From: Planctomycetota bacterium
GTDB lineage: Bacteria > Planctomycetota > Phycisphaerae > Sedimentisphaerales > Anaerohalosphaeraceae
Direction of reading: 5' to 3'
Length of the DNA stretch: 64,000 nucleotides
Assembly (NCBI GenBank): GCA_019456225.1
Contig: VRUI01000011.1
Span: 1 to 64,000 of the forward strand
Shown: positions 55,571-63,125 of the stretch, one piece after another
Layout: each line of letters begins with the position of its first letter
Numbering within the stretch: position 1 is the first letter of the stretch
Position numbers and translations under genes: made by a program
Notes under the pieces: model-generated
Databases searched by the model: none
Seen by the model: only the letters and a program-made list of their open reading frames with translations
What the model was told of the DNA's origin: nothing

Positions 55571-56133
55571 CAGATCAAACAGAATTTCTGGAAATAATGG
55601 TTGGGTTTTTAAATAGGGCTGAAATTCCTTATATGGTATCGGGTTCAGTAAGTAGCAGTTTTCACGGTCAGCCGAGACAGACTAATGATACTGATATAGT
55701 TATTGATCCTACTAGAGATCAATTGCTGTCTTTTATTGACTTGCTCGGTTCCGGCTATTATGTCAGTAAAGATGCTGCATTGCAGGCCCTCGCTGACAAT
55801 TCCATGTTTAACGTAATTGACATAAAGTTTGGTTGGAAAGCAGACTTTATAGTCAGAAAAAAAAGAAGCTTCAGCGAAATGGAGTTTTCCAGGAGAAGGC
55901 GTGCCAAAGTTATGGGCGTCGATGTTAATGTGGTTTCTCCTGAAGATTCAATTTTGAGTAAGCTTGAATGGTCAAAAGATTCGCAATCACAAACGCAGTA
56001 TGACGATGTCATTAAAGTATTGCAGGTGCAGTGGGGGAATCTGGATTTTGAATATCTCAGGAAATGGGCAAAGGAATTGAAGGTGGACGATTCATTGGGG
56101 CAGCTTTTGGAAGATGTTAGGAAATTGAAATAG
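55567..56133 (+). CDS. Nucleotidyltransferase-like protein (putative toxin-antitoxin or accessory module)
   Basis: A 188-residue protein of the polymerase-beta-like nucleotidyltransferase superfamily. The motif GSVSSSFHG (21-29) followed by DTDIVID (37-43) gives the G-S and D-x-D metal-binding pattern; the third acidic residue is likely D71 or nearby (FNVIDIKFGWKADFIV). The helical C-terminal half fits DUF6036/AbiEii-like members. The TTG start overlaps the stop of the partner gene. It may modify a tRNA, protein or the partner, but none is shown. Confidence 0.8.
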   Translation: MTDQTEFLEIMVGFLNRAEIPYMVSGSVSSSFHGQPRQTNDTDIVIDPTRDQLLSFIDLLGSGYYVSKDAALQALADNSMFNVIDIKFGWKADFIVRKKRSFSEMEFSRRRRAKVMGVDVNVVSPEDSILSKLEWSKDSQSQTQYDDVIKVLQVQWGNLDFEYLRKWAKELKVDDSLGQLLEDVRKLK

Positions 56134-56276
56134 CAACAGCATGGGTAAAAGAATAGTGTTTTACCCATCCTACGGGACTTTTATTTGTCAACTTGAGAAC
56201 GCAAATTGTGAACTCAAGATGCATTTTCACAGATTTTCCTTTTATTTTATCCGGATTATGGTTAAATATCATTATT

Positions 56277-56912
56277 ATGAGCGAGAATAAATCGAGATAT
56301 AGAACGTATTGGTGGTTGGTGCTTTTGGGGCCGCTTTCGGTAGTGGTGATTATACTGCTTGCAATGTATGTTAATTCTCAGGATGATAGCGGTTGGGGAG
56401 TTTTAAGTTTTCTCTTTTATTCCGTTCCAGTGGTTATTCTGTGCTGCTCGGTCTCAGTATTATATCTGATCAGCTGGTTTTTATCCAGATTCCCTAAAAC
56501 AGCAAGTTGGAACAAACCCTCATTCTATATAATCCTTTTTTGCAGCATATTTATTCCATGTGTATATTATATATTAGTCAGGAAAAACGACCATGTTATA
56601 GGGTATTATATGCGTCCTATTCCATTTGCGTTGATCGCCGCTTTTACATGCAATTATTTTATGAAGTCTCGATATAAAGCTATTGCAGCTTCTATTTTAC
56701 TGACAGGCTTATTAATGGCTGCGTGGTCGCTGCTTTTACTAGCCATTCATTTAAGAACACCGCATTTTTCAGTTGTAATGTATAACTTCAGATTTAGAAT
56801 GGATCATGTTATGTTTATGACACCATTTTCCTTTCCATATTGCTTTGCTATTAATAATATTTTCTCTCTCTGGAAAAAGCGTGAAGTAAAAAAGCAACAG
56901 GATAGTGCCTGA
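56277..56912 (+). CDS. Polytopic membrane protein, unknown function
   Basis: A 211-residue protein with about six membrane helices (WLVLLGPLSVVVIILLAMYV, VVILCCSVSVLYLISWFL, ILFCSIFIPCVYYILV and others) and a basic, glutamine-ending tail. The ATG at 56277 was taken over the longer frame from 56193 because the extra 28 residues fall in a leader that is nearly the same as the leader of the 55298 gene. No family recognised. Confidence 0.65.
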   Translation: MSENKSRYRTYWWLVLLGPLSVVVIILLAMYVNSQDDSGWGVLSFLFYSVPVVILCCSVSVLYLISWFLSRFPKTASWNKPSFYIILFCSIFIPCVYYILVRKNDHVIGYYMRPIPFALIAAFTCNYFMKSRYKAIAASILLTGLLMAAWSLLLLAIHLRTPHFSVVMYNFRFRMDHVMFMTPFSFPYCFAINNIFSLWKKREVKKQQDSA

Positions 56913-57005
56913 TTTATCGGGAGTACTAACGCGGCAATTCAGGCTGAAATCGTGGTTATATAAAGAATATCTTGACATAAATCAATATGTTGGGATAATC
57001 CCTGT

Positions 57006-59795
57006 ATGTCTAAAACTACAAAAAAACTTTATATAATTGATGGTCATGCTCATATTTATTCTGCTTATTATGCTCCTATGCGGCCTTTGACTTCTCCTGG
57101 CGGTGAGCCTACTAAGGTGGGGTATGTGTTCACTAATATGCTGCTTGGGCTTATTGATCGCGCAAAACCTGATATGCTGGTTGTTACTATGGATAGCAAA
57201 GGGCCGTGTTTCCGGGCTGATATTTATCCCGAGTACAAGGCCCACCGCAAGCCCATGCCTGAGGATATGCCTGTTCAGATCGACCGGGTTGTCCAGATCG
57301 TTGAGGCGTTGGGGATCCCTGTCCTTAAAGTTAAAGGGTTTGAGGCGGATGATCTTATTGGTACGCTCGCGCGGAAAGCTTCGGCGAAGGGGATCGATAC
57401 TTATATTTGCTCCAAAGACAAGGACATGCTCCAGTTGCTGGATGAGCATGTTCGCACTTATGACGTTAAGAAGAAGATGGAGACCACCCCCGAGAGTTTG
57501 CAGGAAGATATGGGGGTTACTCCCGCCCAGTTCCTTGATGTGCTGGCGTTGCAGGGGGATACGGCTGATAATGTTCCCGGCGTTGCCGATGTGGGGCCCA
57601 AGACGGCTCTTACATGGATACAGAAGTACGGCAGCATCGAAAACCTTTACGAACATGCTGCCGAGATCAAGGGCAAACGCGGTGACAGCCTGCGGGCTTC
57701 GAGAGAGGTTGTCGATCTTAGCAAGAGGCTTGTGACGATTGATTGCGACAGCCCGGTTGAGCTGGACGAAGAATCGTTTGCTCTCTCCGAACCGGATAAA
57801 GATAAACTTGTGGCGATTTTTAAGGAGCTTGGGTTTACGAAATTTGTAGCGAAGTTCGGCGGCGAGGTGGCGGAAAAGAAGAAGGCGGCTCCAAAGAAGA
57901 AAACCAATAAAGCACAGGGGATGCTATTCGGCGGCGGCGATGATGAGATAAGCGAAGAACGACCGGCTGGGCCATACGATACCATAGAGACTGTAAAGAA
58001 GGATTATGTGCTTGTTGATACGGCTGAAAAGTTTGACGCATTTTATAGCGATCTTAAAAAACAAAAGATATTCGCTGTCGATACCGAGACAACCTCGCTA
58101 AACGCTATGGCCGCCGACCTGGTTGGCCTGAGTTTTTGCTGGGAAAAGTCGAAGGCGTACTATCTGCCGGTTAGAGGGCCAATGGGCCAAAGACCGCTGG
58201 ATGTGTCGATGGTCCGCGAGAAGCTTTCCCCGATTTTCGCCGACGAAAAGATCAAAAAGATCGGCCAGAATATCAAGTACGACATGCTGATACTGGAAGT
58301 TGCGAAGATGCCGCTTAAGGGCGTGTATTTCGACACGATGGTCGCGTCATACTGTCTCAATGCCGAACGAAGAAGCCACTCGATGGACAACATGGCCCGG
58401 GACTTCCTTAATTACGAATGCGTACCGATCAGCGATCTGATCGGCAAAGGCAAAAAGCAGATTACCTTCGACATGGTCGATATCGAAACAGCCTACCAAT
58501 ACGCCGCCGAGGACGCCGACATTACCTTCAGGCTGTACGAATATCTCTCTGCACTGCTGGACAAGGAGCCGGCGATACGAAAGCTGTTTGACGAGTTAGA
58601 GATGCCGCTTGTGCCGGTGCTTGCGCAGATGGAGATCAACGGGGTTTCGCTGGATGTAAAGCTGCTAAAGAATATGTCGCACGACCTCGCCGAAACCGTC
58701 GAAGGATTGCAGGATGAGATATTCAAGCTTGCCGGTGAAGAGTTCAACCTCGATTCACCAAAACAGCTTGGCGATATTCTTTTCGATAAACTCGGTCTCG
58801 AATCGGTCCGTTCGGGCAAAACAACCAGAAGCACAGACGCAGCCGTTCTCGAACAGCTTGAGAGCAAACATGAGATCATCCCGCACATACTGCAGTATCG
58901 CCAGCTAACAAAACTTAGAAATACTTATGTTGACAAACTCGGCGATCTTATCAATCCTCGCACAAATCGTGTGCACTGTTCGTTCAACCAGACGATAACG
59001 GCAACGGGCAGGCTAAGCTCTAGCGACCCGAACCTGCAGAACATCCCAATACGAACGGAACTGGGCAGAAAGATCCGTGCGGCGTTTGTGCCGGCAGATA
59101 CCGGCAGCTGTATTATCAGCGCAGACTATTCACAGGTCGAGCTTCGGCTGCTGGCCGATTTTTCCGGCGATCCGGAGCTGTGCAGGGCCTTTACCGCAGA
59201 CGAAGATATTCACCGTTTTGTCGCGTCGCAGGTTTATGGCGTTAGTCCGGAAGAGGTAACCGGCGAGATGCGATCACATTCCAAGGCGGTTAACTTCGGG
59301 ATAATCTATGGGCAGGGGGCTTTCGGGCTTGCCCGGTCGATAGGGGTTACACGCGGCGAGGCTCAGAAGTTTATCGATGATTATTTCGCCCGCTACGGAT
59401 CGATCCGAAAATTCATGGACGATACGATAGACAAGGTCAAAAAAACCGGGTACGCCGAAACGATACTAGGCAGAAGACGTGCAATAGACGGCCTGGACAG
59501 CAAAAACTTCAACCTCCGCTCCCAGGCCGAACGTCTCGCTATCAATACAGTTATCCAGGGGTCGGCTGCCGACCTGATCAAGGTTGCGATGATCAATATC
59601 GAAAAGCGGATCGACGAAGAAAAACTCCCCATAAAAATGATCCTGCAGATACACGACGAGCTCGTATTCGAAGTGCCGAAAGCACAGGAAAAACTGCACG
59701 AAAAGTGGATCAAAGAGGAGATGGAGTCGGCTATTAAGCTAAACATACCGCTGAAGGTAGACGCCGCGACAGGACCTAACTGGATGGTGAAGTGA
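57006..59795 (+). CDS. polA: DNA polymerase I
   Basis: Repairs DNA and removes Okazaki primers. The 929-residue protein has all three activities: 5'-3' exonuclease (YIIDGHAHIYSAYYA, FEADDLIGTLA, GDTADNVPGV), proofreading 3'-5' exonuclease with intact D359 and E361 (FAVDTETTSLN) and IGQNIKYDMLIL, and polymerase with motif A D707 (SADYSQVELRLLA), motif B (SKAVNFGIIYGQG) and motif C D884 (IHDELVFEV). A lysine-rich linker (EKKKAAPKKKTNKAQ) joins the first two parts. Residue 5 of motif B is Phe/Ile-type as in other bacterial PolA proteins. Confidence 0.97.
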   Translation: MSKTTKKLYIIDGHAHIYSAYYAPMRPLTSPGGEPTKVGYVFTNMLLGLIDRAKPDMLVVTMDSKGPCFRADIYPEYKAHRKPMPEDMPVQIDRVVQIVEALGIPVLKVKGFEADDLIGTLARKASAKGIDTYICSKDKDMLQLLDEHVRTYDVKKKMETTPESLQEDMGVTPAQFLDVLALQGDTADNVPGVADVGPKTALTWIQKYGSIENLYEHAAEIKGKRGDSLRASREVVDLSKRLVTIDCDSPVELDEESFALSEPDKDKLVAIFKELGFTKFVAKFGGEVAEKKKAAPKKKTNKAQGMLFGGGDDEISEERPAGPYDTIETVKKDYVLVDTAEKFDAFYSDLKKQKIFAVDTETTSLNAMAADLVGLSFCWEKSKAYYLPVRGPMGQRPLDVSMVREKLSPIFADEKIKKIGQNIKYDMLILEVAKMPLKGVYFDTMVASYCLNAERRSHSMDNMARDFLNYECVPISDLIGKGKKQITFDMVDIETAYQYAAEDADITFRLYEYLSALLDKEPAIRKLFDELEMPLVPVLAQMEINGVSLDVKLLKNMSHDLAETVEGLQDEIFKLAGEEFNLDSPKQLGDILFDKLGLESVRSGKTTRSTDAAVLEQLESKHEIIPHILQYRQLTKLRNTYVDKLGDLINPRTNRVHCSFNQTITATGRLSSSDPNLQNIPIRTELGRKIRAAFVPADTGSCIISADYSQVELRLLADFSGDPELCRAFTADEDIHRFVASQVYGVSPEEVTGEMRSHSKAVNFGIIYGQGAFGLARSIGVTRGEAQKFIDDYFARYGSIRKFMDDTIDKVKKTGYAETILGRRRAIDGLDSKNFNLRSQAERLAINTVIQGSAADLIKVAMINIEKRIDEEKLPIKMILQIHDELVFEVPKAQEKLHEKWIKEEMESAIKLNIPLKVDAATGPNWMVK

Positions 59796-60170
59796 CAAAA
59801 GCGTGAGAGCGCAAGCTCTCCGAATAGGGGTTCTCGTTTCGTATTGGCAATCTATTTTGTTGGCTGTGGATTCCCGCCTTCGCGGGAATGACAATGTTGT
59901 AAAGTCTGCTTGAATTCACTGAAATTAATCTAAGGCGTCATTCGGGGAGCTTGTGCTCCCGCGCTTCTGTTTATCCCTACGCTTGCGCTTCGGGCTTTTA
60001 TTAGCCTTAATGTCCTCCCATAGTCGCCGGCTCGGATTTCCTGGTAATAAACTTTTGGTTTTAGGATTTGACTGATTATTCGCTTTGCCTGCAATGTCGA
60101 CTTATAACGCAACTTAACAAAATGATTAGTTCAATTAATGCAAGTGTTATTTAAAACAAAGGAATAAATT
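59796..60170. other. Intergenic region with long inverted repeat
   Basis: About 375 bases. It contains the inverted repeat at 59797-59966 and a short hairpin ATTCCCGC with GCGGGAAT (59870-59889) inside it. The rest is AT-rich without a recognised promoter. Confidence 0.5.
59797..59966. repeat. Long inverted repeat after polA
   Basis: AAAAGCGTGAGAGCGCAAG (59797-59815) continues into CTCTCCGAAT, and the reverse complement of this 27-bp arm, with about four mismatches, ends at 59966 (GCTCCCGCGCTT). The head motif is the same as that beginning five bases after leuS (26333). Confidence 0.75.
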
Positions 60171-60455
60171 ATGGAAATGCCAATAGTTTCTGAATGTGAC
60201 GTAACAGATTGTGCCTATAACAGCGATGACATGTGTCATGCGATGGCGATAACGATAGGCGATTCGGTTCATCCGAAGTGCGACACCTACTGCACATCTG
60301 TGAGCATGGGGGTCGATACCAGCTGCATGGCCTGCGTCGGCGCGTGCAAAACAACCGCTTGCTCGCATAACACAGGTTTGGAATGTTCGGCTTCGGAGAT
60401 AAGTGTGGGTTTGAAAAACGATGAAATCGACTGTCTTACTTTTGAAGGAAGATGA
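60171..60455 (+). CDS. DUF1540 domain protein (two cysteine repeats)
   Basis: A 94-residue cysteine-rich protein with two copies of the DUF1540 pattern: SECDVTDCAYNSDDMCHAMA then CDTY, and ACKTTACSHNTGLECSASEI then a further Cys. DUF1540 proteins are small putative metal-binding or thiol-rich proteins, common in clostridia and other anaerobes; no function is established. AAGGAATAAATT precedes the ATG. It lies ahead of a CBS gene on the same strand. Confidence 0.8.
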   Translation: MEMPIVSECDVTDCAYNSDDMCHAMAITIGDSVHPKCDTYCTSVSMGVDTSCMACVGACKTTACSHNTGLECSASEISVGLKNDEIDCLTFEGR

Positions 60456-60519
60456 CAAACAGCGTCCTTTGACGGGCAAACCATATATGTTAATTTTGTG
60501 AAATGCGGGGGTAATTTTT

Positions 60520-60951
60520 ATGCTTGTAAAAGAAATTATGACGATTGGGATAGAGACAATCGATTCAGATCTGAATGTTTGCCAGGCGGCAAAAAAGATG
60601 AGGTCGCTTGGTATCGGCTCGCTGCCGGTCCAGCAGGGCAATCAGATCGTTGGTATTATCTCAAAGAAGGATATTGTCAACAGATGTGTCGCCGAAGATG
60701 GCGACCCGCTGTCAATGCAGATATCGGAAATCATGACAAAGGAGATCGCTACTTGCTGGGAGGACGAGACAATCGAGGAGGCGGCTGCAATACTTGAGCA
60801 GAACCAGCTGCACAGGCTGCTGGTAATGAGCAACGAGAATGAGCCGGTTGGAATAGTCTCGCTAGGTGATATGGCTGTAAAAGCTCACGATGAGCATCTG
60901 GCATGGGAGGTGCTTGAGCGGATTTCAGAGCCGGCTATGCCTGACAGATAA
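60520..60951 (+). CDS. CBS-domain pair protein
   Basis: A 143-residue protein made only of two CBS motifs (VKEIMTIGIETIDSDL, VGIISKKDIV; SEIMTKEIATCWEDET, VGIVSLGDMAV), which bind adenine nucleotides and act as sensors. No fused enzyme or transporter is present, so it must act through a partner or as an energy sensor. Its 3' flank opens with the gene-end hairpin at 61010. Confidence 0.9.
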   Translation: MLVKEIMTIGIETIDSDLNVCQAAKKMRSLGIGSLPVQQGNQIVGIISKKDIVNRCVAEDGDPLSMQISEIMTKEIATCWEDETIEEAAAILEQNQLHRLLVMSNENEPVGIVSLGDMAVKAHDEHLAWEVLERISEPAMPDR

Positions 60952-61009
60952 GCGATCTTACTAATGCCCGGTTGGAGAAGTGGGGGACTTTTCCTTCCGG
61001 GCGAATTTA

Positions 61010-61035
61010 TCAAACCGGCCTGTCGGCCAGTTTGA
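61010..61035 (+). terminator. Gene-end hairpin, TCAAACTGACC family
   Basis: TCAAACCGGCC pairs with GGCCAGTTTGA (one mismatch) over the loop TGTC, 59 bases after the CBS stop codon. It is followed by AT-rich direct repeats and then a pre-start hairpin. Confidence 0.6.
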
Positions 61036-61074
61036 GATTGATTATTGATTATTGATAAATGATTATTTGTGGAT

Positions 61075-61098
61075 TCGACCTTCGGTCGAGGCAATTTT
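61075..61098 (+). promoter_or_regulatory. Pre-start hairpin before the lipoprotein gene
   Basis: TCGACC-TTC-GGTCGA is followed by GGCAATTTT. A built-in GAGG then ATG (61099) opens an eight-codon frame (MKGGHYV, stop) that overlaps the ATG of the lipoprotein at 61115. Confidence 0.6.
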
Positions 61099-61114
61099 AT
61101 GAAAGGTGGTCACT

Positions 61115-61594
61115 ATGTTTAGGAATGGCTTGAAAACAGTAATGGCGGTTGTGCTTGTCGCATTGATAGGGATTATGGTTATGCAGGGTTGCAAAAAGAA
61201 AGAACATCCCGAGCACCCGGAAACTGGTTCCGGTGAAATTACAAAAGATCAGCTCGCAGACGCCGTCGAAAAATATGTAGCGGACAAAGCAGCCGAAAGC
61301 GAAGGTATCTTTGCGGTAGTCGACCCGAAGACAGGTGAAACGCTCGAACTGGTGCTTGACAAAGTTCACCGCGCAAGACTTTCGAAAGTCGCCGAAGATA
61401 AATATTTTGCCTGCGCCGACTTTACTGCCAAAGACGGCAAGGTTTACGATCTGGATGTCTTTATGGAAGGCGACGATAAGGATTCGCTTGAATTCTCGGA
61501 ATTTTCCGTTCATAAAGAAGCCGGTGCGGAAAGATATACGTGGTATGAAGAGGACGGAGTCTGGAAGAAAAAAGATGTCACGGATTCAAACTGA
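61115..61594 (+). CDS. Putative lipoprotein
   Basis: A 159-residue protein with a lipoprotein signal peptide: basic FRNGLK, hydrophobic core, then the lipobox VMQGC (Cys about residue 24), followed by charged linker KKKEHPEHPETG. The mature part is mixed alpha/beta and acidic (YFACADFTAKDGKVYDLDVF) and ends with DVTDSN. The ATG was placed at 61115 since AAAGGTGG lies six bases ahead; the frame may be read from GTG 61106. Family not recognised; it carries the gene-end hairpin right after its stop. Confidence 0.75.
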   Translation: MFRNGLKTVMAVVLVALIGIMVMQGCKKKEHPEHPETGSGEITKDQLADAVEKYVADKAAESEGIFAVVDPKTGETLELVLDKVHRARLSKVAEDKYFACADFTAKDGKVYDLDVFMEGDDKDSLEFSEFSVHKEAGAERYTWYEEDGVWKKKDVTDSN

Positions 61595-61611
61595 CCTATT
61601 GGCCAGTTTGA
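61586..61611 (+). terminator. Gene-end hairpin, TCAAACTGACC family
   Basis: TCAAACTGACC with GGCCAGTTTGA (one mismatch), loop TATT. It overlaps the end of the lipoprotein gene and leads into ATTACTAATTACTAAT, the target of the IS element. Confidence 0.6.
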
Positions 61612-61629
61612 TAATTACTAATTACTAAT

Positions 61630-62957
61630 CAGTACTGTCCCATCATAAGTCGAATAAGGACAGTTGGTTATAGTTTTGTTGCTCTTTAAAAGTATAATAA
61701 TTTTCCGTAAGTGCTTGTTTTAGCGAGGTTTTCTCGAAAAGTAGGATGCTTAGAATTTGGAGTATTTCGTGTAGTGAACGCTCCAATTTCAACTCTTTTT
61801 TGATTATCGCTACAAGCACGTAAACACTGATCGCTATCCAGATCTGACTCTTGACAGCGTTGATTGAAGTACCGAAAAAAGACTTTATTCGCAAGTGTTG
61901 TTTGATCCACTTGAAGAAAAGTTCGATCTGCCAACGCAACTTGTAAAGCTGGCAAATTGTTAATGCGTCCAACTGAAAGTTGTTGGTCAGAAACACGAAA
62001 GTGCGTTGCTGATCTTCGTCGCGAAAAGTAATTCGCCTCAGTGGTATCGGATAAAGTTTTGAAGTTTTTGGGCCAGTCAATTTTATTGTCTGGTCGCTTC
62101 GTAAGCCGGTGCTCTTGTCTATTGGACGAGAACACTTGCGATAATAAACTGTTTTCTTTTTTGCCCGGATAATAAAGAAACTGTTGCTCTTTGAAAAACT
62201 GTATAATGTTGCAAAATCTGTGTAGCCTCTGTCCATGACGTAGATGGCCAGCGGTTCCAGATGCATAGTTCGAAAGACTGTCGTTTCGTGCACAGCACCG
62301 CTTGTAATACTTATAAACGTAGGTATCGAGCCTTTCAGGTCCATTAGCGTATGAAGCTTTACGGCGCTTTTGTGCCTGCGATGCTTGGCCCATGGGAACA
62401 AAGACAGGCATAAATCGATTACGGTTGCATCTAAGGCGTAGACTGTATTTCTTAATGTAATGCCAAAGTCTTCGTCGGCATAGAGCTGCCTGGCTTTTGA
62501 GATTAAAACTTGTGCAAAGTCGTGATATATTCGCCAGTCTCTTTTTTCGTTGGCATTGGCTAAATTGTTTCGGGAGACTTTCCCACGGAAGCCACAACGA
62601 TAGAGTTTTTTGTTCAAAGCTTTTAAGCAGGTTTCGATATCTCTTAGGCTTTCTCGGTATGTTAGTTGAGCGAAAGCCATTGTCAGATATTGGTCGAAGC
62701 ACGAGAAAGATTTGACTCGATAATTGCCGGAGTAACGATTGACGCATGTTCTGAATTGATGCTTTGGAATGAAATCTAGGATTTGCGAAAAAACTGTTCG
62801 TTCGTTTATCATGAGTCGTAGCTCTCCTGATTAGTGATTGTAAAATATCACCGCAGGATAACATCGAGTTCAAATCGATAACAGTTGTTTTTTGTTGTAA
62901 CATCATATAGTTAAAATAGTTATATTAAATTAGTCCCAAGTTAATGGGACAGTACTG
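61630..62957 (-). mobile_element. IS4-family insertion sequence (1,328 bp)
   Basis: The element is bounded by 14-bp perfect inverted repeats, CAGTACTGTCCCAT at 61630-61643 and its complement at 62944-62957, and contains one transposase gene. Both flanks carry ATTACTAATTACTAAT (16 bp), consistent with a target duplication made ambiguous by the host repeat. All ends and the transposase are intact, so recent activity is likely. It sits between a gene-end hairpin and a pre-start hairpin. Confidence 0.9.
61643..62812 (-). CDS. IS4-family DDE transposase
   Basis: A 389-residue transposase with the DDE triad D128 (ALDATVIDL), D194 (YVMDRGYTDF) and E297, the last inside the family YREK signature (Y290, R293, E297, K304 in QLYKLRWQIELFFKWIKQ). 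The complete signature and ends without frameshift suggest an active enzyme. The stop codon overlaps the left inverted repeat. No other copy is in the window. Confidence 0.95.
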   Translation of the reverse strand: MINERTVFSQILDFIPKHQFRTCVNRYSGNYRVKSFSCFDQYLTMAFAQLTYRESLRDIETCLKALNKKLYRCGFRGKVSRNNLANANEKRDWRIYHDFAQVLISKARQLYADEDFGITLRNTVYALDATVIDLCLSLFPWAKHRRHKSAVKLHTLMDLKGSIPTFISITSGAVHETTVFRTMHLEPLAIYVMDRGYTDFATLYSFSKSNSFFIIRAKKKTVYYRKCSRPIDKSTGLRSDQTIKLTGPKTSKLYPIPLRRITFRDEDQQRTFVFLTNNFQLDALTICQLYKLRWQIELFFKWIKQHLRIKSFFGTSINAVKSQIWIAISVYVLVAIIKKELKLERSLHEILQILSILLFEKTSLKQALTENYYTFKEQQNYNQLSLFDL

Positions 62958-63125
62958 ATTACTAATTACTAATTACGAATTGAGGATTCGGCCTTACGGC
63001 CGAGGCTGTTTTATTTAAAAAAAAGACGCCATGCAAATCCTTTAACCGTAATTGTTTATGTTATATCCCTGGCTGTTTTCAGTCAGTTTGAGTTTGTTAT
63101 TGTCGCAGGATGGAGGATGTCTTTT
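62813..63125. other. Right flank of the IS and upstream region of the transglutaminase gene
   Basis: The first 145 bases belong to the IS. The rest has ATTACTAATTAC repeats, a pre-start hairpin (62988) and a partial gene-end word (CAGTCAGTTTGAG near 63080). Confidence 0.5.
62988..63012 (+). promoter_or_regulatory. Pre-start hairpin
   Basis: TCGGCC-TTAC-GGCCGA, then GGCTGTTTT. Same layout as 61075, but about 115 bases before the next start codon. Confidence 0.55.
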
